From Chloroflexota bacterium (GTDB lineage Bacteria > Chloroflexota > Dehalococcoidia > Lucifugimonadales > Lucifugimonadaceae), in contig JAQBUH010000021.1 of assembly GCA_027624075.1 (NCBI GenBank), forward strand, positions 1 to 39,674: a stretch of 39,674 nucleotides of DNA. Reading direction: 5' to 3'. The position numbers and the translations under genes were made by a program. Positions 8,997-16,493 of this stretch are shown here, in pieces (position 1 is the stretch's first letter; each line of letters begins with the position of its first letter). Below the pieces are notes generated by a model. That model did not search any database. It saw only the letters and a list, made by a program, of their open reading frames with translations, and was not told where the DNA came from.

Positions 8997-9809
8997 CTAC
9001 GCCAGCCCCCTGAGGCCGACGCCAACGCCGAACGCCAGCCCAGCGGCCGCGCCGCCGACGACCAGGGTTTCGGTCCCTGACCTGAGCCAGTGACGCTCGA
9101 CGAACCGGCTCTTTAGCGCGCCGACTGTGAAGAACGTGACACCGGTGATGACGGCGCTCCACAGGAACTCGTTTCCAACAGAGCCTGGAAACATCGCCTC
9201 AAACGCGAACGACAGTAGCGGCATCGCGCCCGCGGCCGCGAACGCGGCAAAGGTCACGCCGCCTGCCCGCGACGCGGACGGGCCTTCGAGTTGCAGCCCG
9301 TGCTCATCTTGCAGCATCGTATTCACCCACAGTTCCTGGTCGGAAGTGATCACCTCAACAATCCGCTCCAGCACGTCGCCCTCGAACCCCTTCTGCCTGA
9401 AGATCTCCCTGACCTCCGCCGTCTCCCCCTCCGGTATAACCTCGATCTGGCGCTCTTCGTCGCTGCGGTGCTTTGCGACGGTCTCGGCAACCGTTCTTGT
9501 TCCGAGGAAGTTGCTGACTGCCATGCTGAAGCCGTCCGCAACCAGGTTCGCCAGGCCGAGGATGAGCACGATGTTTGATGAAAGTTCGGCCCCGACGACA
9601 CCGGCCACGACGGCGAATGTTGTGACGGCGCCGTCCACCGCGCCGAGCACAGCGTCTCCCATGTACGAGTGAGCGGAGCGGCTGCTGACACGGCGCCGGA
9701 TGGCCTCCGGCTCGTGTTCCCTTTTCAGGGCCGCCGTCAGTCCCGCGCTCTCTGGGGGTTCTGGGGGCTCTGGGCGTTCTGGCTGTTTTTCCGGGCTGGC
9801 TGATGACAT
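8997..9809 (-). CDS. VIT1/CCC1 family membrane metal transporter
   Basis: A 270-aa protein of the vacuolar iron transporter family, which moves Fe2+ or Mn2+ across membranes. After a charged Pro/Glu-rich leader, the first helix reads GDAVLGAVDGAVTTFAVVAGVVG, followed by a second helix with LADGFSMAVSNFLGTR. It then has the amphipathic cytoplasmic metal-binding segment (ETAEVREIFRQKGFEGDVLERIVE) and three more hydrophobic stretches near the C-terminus, five in all as in the family. ATG 9809 (MSSASPEK) gives a normal N-terminus; an in-frame ATG at 9869 would overlap the divergent gene region. It is divergent from a second VIT gene, with a shared intergenic region at 9810-10051. Confidence 0.9.
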   Translation of the reverse strand: MSSASPEKQPERPEPPEPPESAGLTAALKREHEPEAIRRRVSSRSAHSYMGDAVLGAVDGAVTTFAVVAGVVGAELSSNIVLILGLANLVADGFSMAVSNFLGTRTVAETVAKHRSDEERQIEVIPEGETAEVREIFRQKGFEGDVLERIVEVITSDQELWVNTMLQDEHGLQLEGPSASRAGGVTFAAFAAAGAMPLLSFAFEAMFPGSVGNEFLWSAVITGVTFFTVGALKSRFVERHWLRSGTETLVVGGAAAGLAFGVGVGLRGLA

Positions 9810-10051
9810 AGCGCCGCGATCTTTTTCACACTGGCACGTCCGCACACCGGTGCGACGTATCTCATTCATTGAACAGCGCGTCCGGTCAGCCTGCGCGAGC
9901 TACACGTGAGGAAGTCGGGCTGGAGTGCGGTCGCTCAACGTGCCGCAACGGATTCCTGACAGGAGTCCGGCAACGCTCTCTCCCGGCAAAGGAAAGGAGG
10001 ATATCGTCGAAGCGGCTGTGTCCCGGCACTCGGGGCGCGCGGTATGATCGG

Positions 10052-11182
10052 ATGGCACGGCAACCGGAGAACTATTTGGCAACGGCTCAACAACAGCAGG
10101 CGATATACCGGCGCTTCCTCAACTCAGCCCGCAGGTCAGCGGCCATCTACGGCTCGCTGGCCCGCATGGAGAGTGACGACACAAGGGCGGCACTGTTTAA
10201 TCGCCTGTGCGACACCGAGATGGAGCACGCCGCGCAGTGGGCAGGGCTGGTTGGCCGCAGCACTGACGGCATCCGGCCGGCCCGTCTCGGCCTCGCCTCG
10301 ATCATCCTCTGGCTCACCACAAAGATGATCGGCACCAGCTTCATCGCCAGGTTCCTGATTCGCGGACACGAGCGGAACCTGCATGAGATCTCCCGGCTGC
10401 CTGACCCGTCATTTATGGCAGAGGCTGCCAGGGAGCAGGAACTCTCACTGCGCAGACTCGCCTACCCGGACGCTGAGCCAGTGGACCACCACGAGGGTGG
10501 CTTCTTTGCCGGAGAAGGCGGCACGCTCAGGGCCGCCGTTCTGGGCGTTAATGACGGCCTCGTCTCCAACTTCAGCCTGGTAACTGGTGTGGCGGGCGGC
10601 ACGGGCAATGCAGACTTCATCGTGATCGCTGGAATCGCAGGGTTGCTGGCAGGAGCGTTCTCGATGGCCGCTGGCGAGTACATCTCCATGCGGTCGCAGA
10701 AAGACGTCTACGAGAACATCGTCCGTCTCGAGCGGGCCGAGCTTGCCCTCTGGCCGGAGCGGGAACAGGCGGAGCTTGCCGGGTTTTACCAGGACAAGGG
10801 CCTGACGGAGGAAGAGGCGAAGATGATCGCCTCCCGGCTGTCTGAGGACCCGGAGATCGCGCTCGATATTCACCTGCGGGAGGAGTTCGGTCTCAACCAG
10901 GACGACCTCGGCTCTCCATGGGGTGCGGCAATCGCGTCGATGATCGCGTTTTCGCTCGGCGCCATCGTTCCGGTCCTGCCGTTTCTGTTCGGTGAATCCG
11001 ACCTGTCGCTTCCGATCAGCGCCCTGTTCAGCGGGCTGGCGCTTGTGGCTGTCGGGGCAGGTCTGGCCTGGATATCAGGGGTCAGTGCTCTCTGGGGAGG
11101 CGCAAGAATGCTACTTGTTGGCGTTGCGGCAGCCGCGGTCACGTACGGCGTCGGCACGGCTATCGGCGAGACGATCAACTGA
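10052..11182 (+). CDS. Ferritin-like domain fused to VIT1/CCC1 transporter (MbfA-like)
   Basis: A 376-aa protein with an N-terminal ferritin-like domain (about 10-145) and a C-terminal VIT/CCC1 membrane domain (about 160-376, starting TLRAAVLGVNDGLVSNFSLV). This is the architecture of membrane-bound ferritin MbfA, an iron exporter known from Rhizobiales. The ferritin part keeps one ExxH (Glu56, His59 in TEMEHA) and Tyr33. The position where helix A normally has its ligand Glu reads SARRSAAIY, and the second ExxH appears as EQELSL, so the di-iron site may be incomplete. ATG 10052 (MARQPENY) is the first start that fits the domain; longer in-frame starts give unrelated residues. Iron or manganese efflux is the likely role. 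Confidence 0.88.
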   Translation: MARQPENYLATAQQQQAIYRRFLNSARRSAAIYGSLARMESDDTRAALFNRLCDTEMEHAAQWAGLVGRSTDGIRPARLGLASIILWLTTKMIGTSFIARFLIRGHERNLHEISRLPDPSFMAEAAREQELSLRRLAYPDAEPVDHHEGGFFAGEGGTLRAAVLGVNDGLVSNFSLVTGVAGGTGNADFIVIAGIAGLLAGAFSMAAGEYISMRSQKDVYENIVRLERAELALWPEREQAELAGFYQDKGLTEEEAKMIASRLSEDPEIALDIHLREEFGLNQDDLGSPWGAAIASMIAFSLGAIVPVLPFLFGESDLSLPISALFSGLALVAVGAGLAWISGVSALWGGARMLLVGVAAAAVTYGVGTAIGETIN

Positions 11183-11324
11183 CACATCCCTCGCACATCC
11201 AAGAACGCCGGGGGCGCCGGAAGCCAATTTGGATCCGCGTGAGACAGAGTACGCGTACAGGAGTCTGTGGCCGGATCCATTTGGCGAACTGAACCCCGGA
11301 CCGGCGGCGGCGCACAACCAATCT

Positions 11325-12362
11325 ATGCGACAACCTCACACACGCAACAGCGGCGAGCCGCTGCTCAAAGTTGACGGGCTTTCAACCGAGTTCGTCACGG
11401 GCGACGGCGTGGTCCGCGCCGTCAACGGCGTCTCGTTCGACGTCTACCCCGGCGAGACGGTCAGCCTCGTCGGTGAGAGCGGTTGCGGAAAAAGCGTCAC
11501 GGCGCTCTCTATCATGCGCCTCATTCAGAGTCCTCCCGGGCGAATCACCGCAGGCAAGGTCGAGTTCGAGGGCCGGGACCTCCTCGCGCTCCCAGAGGCG
11601 GAGATGAGGAAGGTCCGCGGCGGTAAGATCGGAATGATCTTCCAGGAGCCGATGACATCCCTCAACCCTGTGCTGACGATCGGCCGCCAGATCACCGAGC
11701 CGCTTGAACTGCACGAAAAGCTAACGTCACGCGAGGCTACGCGCCGGGCCGTCGAGCTGCTGACAATGGTCGGTATTCCGGACGCAGACCGTCGAATCCG
11801 TGACTACCCGCACCAGTTGAGCGGCGGCCAGCGGCAGCGCGTAATGATCGCAACGGCAATGAGCTGCAACCCGAGGCTGCTGATCGCAGATGAGGCGACA
11901 ACAGCGCTTGATGTCACTATCCAGGCGCAGATACTTGAGCTCATGAAGAGCATGACAGACCGCACCGGCGCCGCCCTGCTCATCATCACCCACAACCTCG
12001 GTGTCGTGGCTCGTTACGCAGACCGGGTCAACGTCATGTACGCGGGCCGTGTCAGGGAGTCTGCCCCGGCAGAGGCGGTCTACCACAGCACGCGCCACCC
12101 TTATACGGCGGGGCTGCTGCACTCAGTCCCGAGACTGGACCGTGAACTTGGATCGAGGCTTGAGCCGATCCCCGGCGAGATCCCTGACCCCGGTGTCAGG
12201 ATAGAGGGTTGCGCGTTCAGGCCGCGCTGCAAGTTCGCGGTTGAACGCTGTGCTACAGACGACCCGCCTCTCGGAGGGGTCGGTGAGGACCACATGGCAG
12301 CGTGCTGGGAGCACGAGCGCGTCGGCAGGGAATCAGGCACGCCGGGGGCGCTGACCCGTTGA
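11325..12362 (+). CDS. oppD: Oligopeptide/dipeptide ABC transporter ATP-binding protein, OppD/DppD type
   Basis: A 345-aa ATPase subunit of a peptide-type (family 5) ABC importer. Walker A is GESGCGKS at 50-57; the Q-loop [12 protein letters not shown], signature LSGGQRQRV, Walker [13 protein letters not shown] and switch ITHN follow in order. The C-terminal extension has the oligo/dipeptide-transporter cysteine cluster (CAFRPRC, then ERC and AAC), which in some OppD proteins holds an Fe-S cluster. The start is ATG 11325; a longer frame exists but upstream residues are not family-like. It is followed by OppF in a TTGA stop/start overlap. No permease or binding-protein gene flanks the pair, so it must serve components encoded elsewhere. 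Confidence 0.93.
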   Translation: MRQPHTRNSGEPLLKVDGLSTEFVTGDGVVRAVNGVSFDVYPGETVSLVGESGCGKSVTALSIMRLIQSPPGRITAGKVEFEGRDLLALPEAEMRKVRGGKIGMIFQEPMTSLNPVLTIGRQITEPLELHEKLTSREATRRAVELLTMVGIPDADRRIRDYPHQLSGGQRQRVMIATAMSCNPRLLIADEATTALDVTIQAQILELMKSMTDRTGAALLIITHNLGVVARYADRVNVMYAGRVRESAPAEAVYHSTRHPYTAGLLHSVPRLDRELGSRLEPIPGEIPDPGVRIEGCAFRPRCKFAVERCATDDPPLGGVGEDHMAACWEHERVGRESGTPGALTR

Positions 12363-13405
12363 CAATTCACTCTGAAACCGCGTCAACGGCTGCCGCGGCA
12401 ACATCCGCGGCCAACACCGTGCCCCACCTGCTTCAGGTAAAGGACCTGCGCGTCCACTTCCCTGTGCGGCGCGGCCTCGTCTTTCAGCGCCAGGTGGGCG
12501 CGGTCAAAGCTGTCGACGGTGTCAGCTTCTCCATCAAGGCGGGCGAGACGCTCGGGCTCGTTGGCGAGAGCGGGTCCGGCAAGACGACCATCGGCAAAGC
12601 CATCGTCAGGCTGGTGAAGACGACCAGCGGGTCGATCCGGTTCGACGGGCAGGAGATCACGCAGCTAAACGGAGCGGACCTGCGGGCTGTGCGCCGGCGC
12701 ATGGGGATAGTGTTCCAGGACCCGTACGGAGCGCTCAACCCTCGCCTCACTGCGGGTAGCATCGTTGGCGAGCCTCTGATCGTCCACAAGCTCACCTCCG
12801 GCAAGGGTGAATTCCTGGACAACGTCGCAGGCCTGATAGAGACGGTCGGTCTCAACCCGGCCATGATGAACAGGTATCCGCACGAGTTCAGCGGTGGGCA
12901 GCGGCAGCGGCTCGGAGTCGCAAGGGCCCTGGCGGCAAGACCAAGCCTCATCATCCTCGACGAGCCGGTCTCTGCCCTGGACGTCTCGATACAGGCCCAG
13001 GTGATCAACCTGCTGCAGGACCTCCAGGAGCGCTTCAAGCTCGCCTACCTGTTCATTGCGCATGACCTGTCCGTCGTCAGGCACATAAGCGACCGGGTGT
13101 CCGTCATGTACCTCGGCAAGATGGTGGAGATCGCAGAGAGCAGCCGCATTTATGACAACCCGCTCCACCCGTACACGCAGGCGCTGCTCTCCGCCGTGCC
13201 GGTGCCAGACCCGATCATCGAGCGCCAGAGGACTCGCATCGTGCTGCGTGGCGACATCCCGAGCCCGCTCTCCCCGCCGCCCGGCTGTGTGTTTCACACC
13301 CGCTGCCCGATCGCCATAGAAGACTGTCCGCTCGCAGTGCCTGAAATGCGGGAGCTAGAGCCTGGACACACTGTGGCATGCATTCGCGCCGGAACAGCGG
13401 TCTGA
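12359..13405 (+). CDS. oppF: Oligopeptide/dipeptide ABC transporter ATP-binding protein, OppF/DppF type
   Basis: A 348-aa partner ATPase of OppD. It shows Walker [10 protein letters not shown]-loop [12 protein letters not shown], signature FSGGQRQRL, Walker [13 protein letters not shown], the H-loop IAHDLSVV, and a C-terminal cysteine cluster (CVFHTRC, then DCP and ACI). The start is uncertain. I use the TTG at 12359 that overlaps the oppD stop, because a GGGGG run lies 10 nt upstream; a GTG at 12419 or an earlier start at 12302 are alternatives. Translational coupling to oppD is likely. The two ATPases would form the heterodimeric motor of one importer. Confidence 0.92.
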   Translation: MTIHSETASTAAAATSAANTVPHLLQVKDLRVHFPVRRGLVFQRQVGAVKAVDGVSFSIKAGETLGLVGESGSGKTTIGKAIVRLVKTTSGSIRFDGQEITQLNGADLRAVRRRMGIVFQDPYGALNPRLTAGSIVGEPLIVHKLTSGKGEFLDNVAGLIETVGLNPAMMNRYPHEFSGGQRQRLGVARALAARPSLIILDEPVSALDVSIQAQVINLLQDLQERFKLAYLFIAHDLSVVRHISDRVSVMYLGKMVEIAESSRIYDNPLHPYTQALLSAVPVPDPIIERQRTRIVLRGDIPSPLSPPPGCVFHTRCPIAIEDCPLAVPEMRELEPGHTVACIRAGTAV

Positions 13406-13737
13406 GCCTCGCAGACCTTTTAGAGTCTCCTGCCGGAAGTCTGCCTCGAACGCGCCGTGCTCATCTCGAATTAAGCCTGAGCTATTCAGCGCGGGTTTGT
13501 GACCTGTTGATTTCACCGATGCGCTCCATGTGGTTAGTACCGATGTTCAACGCGTGATCGGCAGATTAAATGGGCAGGTGCGCCGTGTCTGGCCGTTACC
13601 GGTCTGACAGGTCTGTGGGTGGGGCCAGGGGACAAGACGGCCTGTTCCGGACCGGCGCAGCGGGGAACGGGAGCGGGCGGACCAGGGTGAACCAGATCCA
13701 CTGCTCATTAGAACTGCCAGTCAAGTGAGCATCTAAT
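13406..13737 (+). other. Intergenic region, no gene found
   Basis: A 332-nt gap after oppF. A weak inverted repeat (GCAGAC at 13411-13416 with GTCTGC at 13439-13444) lies just after the oppF stop, but it lacks a T-run. I see no gene or convincing promoter hexamers. Confidence 0.5.
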
Positions 13738-14805
13738 TTGCCGAATATTGCAGAAGATCTCTCTCCAGAGGACATGAAAGTCTTCCTGGAGGAAGCGGAA
13801 GAGCAGCTCCAGCTGCTCGACGAAGAGGTTATCCGGCTGGAGAAGGAGACCTCGGAGGAGGGGCTAGCCACCATCTTCCGCGCGGCCCACACTCTCAAGG
13901 GCTCATCGGCAATGATCGGCTACCGCGCAATGACCGAAGTGGCGCACGCCATGGAGAGCATGCTCGACAAGCTGCGCAACCACGTCATCGTCGTGACACC
14001 TGTGGTCGTGGACTCACTTCTCCACAGCATGGACGCTCTCCGCGTGCTCAACGAGGAGTTGGCAGACCCTGCTGGCATCGAGGTGGACTTTGAATCCCTG
14101 GTCAAGGAGATGGACACCGCCGTCGCAGCCCAGACCGGCGATGGTGGAGACCAGGGCGATGAAGTAGAGGTCGACCAGTCTCTCGACCTCTCTGACACGG
14201 TGCTTGCGGAGGTCAACGCCCAGCTCGAGTCGAACCGTATCGTTTACCAGGTCCAGGCAGACCTCGAAGAGGGTTCCGCCTTCGGCGCGGTACGCTTCTT
14301 CCAGCTTCACTCGGAACTGAGCGAGTTTGGCAAGATCATCACTTCGACGCCCAGCGAGGCTGATATCGCCGCGGAAAAGATCGCCCGCCGGATTCCGGAA
14401 CGGCTGCACAAGTACATGGTCTCCAAAGTCCCTGCGGGGGCACGACCTCATCACTCGTTTCACGTATTGGATGTCTGTATGAGGACCGGCGCGCTGGCGG
14501 ACCAGGTAGAGATACTGGACAGGTGCCGGATCTCATGGGGGGTTGTGCAGGGCGTCTCCGGAGATGCAGTTACCGTTCGCTACGAGCCTGTTGTCCTGCA
14601 GGCCGGGAAGCTGGTCATGGGCAGGCCTTCAGTGCGCGAGACGCGAAGGGCTGCGGAAGGGCTGAGCTACCTGAAAGACCTCCAGCCCGGCGAGATCGTC
14701 TCGATGCACTGGGGCTGGGTGTGCGACCGTCTCACTCCCGCCCAGGTCTCTCGTCTCTCAGCCGAGACCAGCCACCACATCCGCATCGCAAACGAGACGT
14801 TATAG
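13738..14805 (+). CDS. CheA-like HPt + P2 module fused to a DUF6390-like domain
   Basis: A 355-aa protein with an unusual layout. Residues 8-110 are a histidine phosphotransfer domain, with phospho-acceptor His51 in FRAAHTLKGSS. Residues about 165-235 (starting IVYQVQADLEEG) match the P2 segment of CheA kinases. No P3 dimerisation, P4 ATPase or P5 CheW-like domain follows. Instead residues about 238-355 carry HHSFHVLDV, DRCRISWGVV and SMHWGWVCDRLTP, which I recognise from memory as the C-terminal half of the uncharacterised DUF6390 family, often near hydrogenase genes in Actinobacteria. The start is TTG 13738; the ATG at 13774 is an alternative. No chemotaxis genes are nearby. It cannot autophosphorylate, so it may relay or sink phosphate. 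Confidence 0.75.
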   Translation: MPNIAEDLSPEDMKVFLEEAEEQLQLLDEEVIRLEKETSEEGLATIFRAAHTLKGSSAMIGYRAMTEVAHAMESMLDKLRNHVIVVTPVVVDSLLHSMDALRVLNEELADPAGIEVDFESLVKEMDTAVAAQTGDGGDQGDEVEVDQSLDLSDTVLAEVNAQLESNRIVYQVQADLEEGSAFGAVRFFQLHSELSEFGKIITSTPSEADIAAEKIARRIPERLHKYMVSKVPAGARPHHSFHVLDVCMRTGALADQVEILDRCRISWGVVQGVSGDAVTVRYEPVVLQAGKLVMGRPSVRETRRAAEGLSYLKDLQPGEIVSMHWGWVCDRLTPAQVSRLSAETSHHIRIANETL

Positions 14806-14807
14806 CG

Positions 14808-14824
14808 AGGTTGTGCCGCAACCT
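14808..14824 (+). terminator. Weak hairpin after the HPt-P2 gene
   Basis: A perfect 6-bp stem (AGGTTG / CAACCT) with a 5-nt loop begins 3 nt after the stop codon. No U-run follows, so intrinsic termination is doubtful. Confidence 0.25.
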
Positions 14825-14908
14825 GTGCCGGCAGCATCTGGCCGGGGCGGCAAAATCTAACCCACGGCCCCGCTCCCAAATTGTGTGCATATGGTCCGGG
14901 TGACCGTC

Positions 14909-15103
14909 TTACCGGTCCAGCGTTTCGCAGATCCGCCTGTACTCTGCCTCATCGATCTCTCCGGCAGCGAAGCGCCTTGCCGCAATGTGCGACGCGTCAT
15001 CGCTTTTCTCGACGCTGGCAGTCTGTTCACGATCTCGGACAGTGGCCGCCAGCAGCCAGAACAGCCCGCCCCAGAACAGGGCCATCATCAACGGGCCGAT
15101 CAC
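14909..15103 (-). CDS. Small membrane protein with C-terminal SHOCT domain
   Basis: A 64-aa protein: one N-terminal transmembrane helix (about 3-22, LMMALFWGGLFWLLAATV), a short polar linker, and a C-terminal SHOCT motif (ARRFAAGEIDEAEYRRI). SHOCT is a short helical domain usually found at the C-terminus of small bacterial membrane proteins; its role is not defined. The start is GTG 15103 with a purine-rich GGGATGGGG stretch upstream. No in-frame start codon lies further upstream before a stop at 15152-15154. It is convergent with the HPt-P2 gene. Confidence 0.75.
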   Translation of the reverse strand: MIGPLMMALFWGGLFWLLAATVRDREQTASVEKSDDASHIAARRFAAGEIDEAEYRRICETLDR

Positions 15104-15313
15104 CCACGAGCCCCATCCCCCAACCCATGTCGTATTGCCAACCCCACATCGTTATCGCTCGTTGCTGCGATCAGTCGTCGCCACTTGCGATTCGTTTTCT
15201 CCTGGGCTGCTCACACGCGCATGACGCTAACTCCGCGTGTTTGCGTTCGCGAACGGGCAGGCGACGCCATTGGCCGCAAGCGCAGCCTGCACACTCCCGT
15301 GAATCAAGCCTCT

Positions 15314-15572
15314 GTGGTGATCACGATCAGCAGCCTGGAAGGGTCTCTTCCCGATCCGTTTTTACGATTCGCACCTGCTGGAGATCGGGCCCGGAGTCGA
15401 GTCGGCCGCAGCGGCGGTTGGACGTTCGCCCAACTCGAACATCGGAGGCGGCATCATCACGTCAACAGGCAACCGGACGCAGTACGACGACTTTATGGTG
15501 GCAGGTAACGCGGTGATTCTCTGTCAACGGGATATCGCCCCATGCGTCGAGCTTGTGGAGAGCATCCAGTAG
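15314..15572 (+). pseudogene. Frameshifted C-terminal remnant of an unidentified gene
   Basis: From 15360 to the TAG at 15570-15572 one frame encodes 70 protein-like residues, starting FYDSHLLEIGPGVESAAAAV, passing IGGGIITSTGNRTQYDDF and ending DIAPCVELVESIQ. Immediately upstream (15314-15361) the neighbouring frame reads VVITISSLEGSLPDPF. The two join if one T is removed from the TTTTT run at 15359-15363. No start codon with a coding N-terminus is visible before that; the sequence back to the SHOCT gene looks non-coding. I do not recognise the family. The stop is 17 nt before a copy of the dispersed repeat. Confidence 0.5.
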
Positions 15573-15589
15573 GCTGCGGCGGGCGCAAT

Positions 15590-15618
15590 TTGCCGCAAGC
15601 TGTCGAAGACTCCAACGG
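15590..15618 (+). repeat. Intergenic repeat element (copy B)
   Basis: A 29-nt segment matching 7254-7282 at 27 of 29 positions, on the same strand, with 20 nt identical (15595-15614). It lies between the decayed gene fragment and the korB stop. Confidence 0.6.
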
Positions 15619-15629
15619 AGCGCCTGCCA

Positions 15630-16493
15630 CTAGACGGCGTAGGTCTCCAGCACCTCGGCGGGCGAGGAGCCGGGGTGGGCTGACCGCACCTTCTCCTGCT
15701 CCTGCTCCAAAGTTGGGCGCTCCTCGCGGTAGATCAGTCCCAACGGCACACCCGGCCGCTCAAGCAGATCTTCGGCGGCCTGCCTGCTCGTCGGGTCGTG
15801 GTCATCTTCGACGATCCACGCAGTCCCTTCAATGCCCTTCTTGCGGTCGCCCTTCAGGATGTCGTACGTGTCGTTGTACGTTGTGCATGGCGACTGCACA
15901 TGGACTATCGAGAATCCCCTGTGGTCCATGCCCATCTTGATGAACTTCGCCAGGTCTCGCGGCTTGCTCGAATAGTGCGAGGCGATGAACGATACGCCCA
16001 TTGTCATGTATGACTTGAGCGGGTGGAGTTGCTGCTCTATCTTGCCGAAAGGAGTGGAACTGGTCAGTTGGCCGAATGCGGTAGTTGGCGAGCTCTGGCC
16101 CTTTGTCAGGCCGTACACGCCGTTGTCCATGATGACGCAGGTGATGTCCAGGTTGCGCTTGGCAGCGGGACTGATGTGCTCGGCGCCGATGCTCAAGAAG
16201 TCACCGTCTCCGGCCACGACAACGGTGTTGAGCTCCGGTCTCCCTGCCTTGATCCCGAATGCGATCGGCAGCGTGCGCCCGTGGATGCCGTGGATGCCGA
16301 AGGGTTGTTCGCCTTCCAGCAGGTGAACCATGTTACCGGAGCAGCCAATCCCCGCAACTATCACGTTGTTGTTGTGGGGAATCTCGTGGTCGGACGTGTA
16401 GTCCTCAAGCGCCCACTCGAGCGCCCTGCGGACGCCAAAGTCTCCACAGCCTGGGCACCATGCGAAATCGTACTCAGGGTTCCGAGCGCTCAT
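15630..16493 (-). CDS. korB: 2-oxoacid:ferredoxin oxidoreductase, beta subunit
   Basis: A 287-aa ThDP- and Fe-S-binding beta subunit of a KorAB-type 2-oxoacid (probably 2-oxoglutarate):ferredoxin oxidoreductase, which converts a 2-oxo acid plus CoA to acyl-CoA, CO2 and reduced ferredoxin. The cluster cysteines are C13 and C16 (WCPGCG), C51 (GIGCSG) and a fourth in QSPCTTYN. The ThDP motif is GDGDFLSIG (95-103) with N124 in DNGVYGLTKGQ. It overlaps korA by 4 nt (ATGA), indicating translational coupling. KorAB in aerobes and microaerobes feeds the TCA cycle. The exact substrate is inferred from family resemblance. Confidence 0.93.
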   Translation of the reverse strand: MSARNPEYDFAWCPGCGDFGVRRALEWALEDYTSDHEIPHNNNVIVAGIGCSGNMVHLLEGEQPFGIHGIHGRTLPIAFGIKAGRPELNTVVVAGDGDFLSIGAEHISPAAKRNLDITCVIMDNGVYGLTKGQSSPTTAFGQLTSSTPFGKIEQQLHPLKSYMTMGVSFIASHYSSKPRDLAKFIKMGMDHRGFSIVHVQSPCTTYNDTYDILKGDRKKGIEGTAWIVEDDHDPTSRQAAEDLLERPGVPLGLIYREERPTLEQEQEKVRSAHPGSSPAEVLETYAV

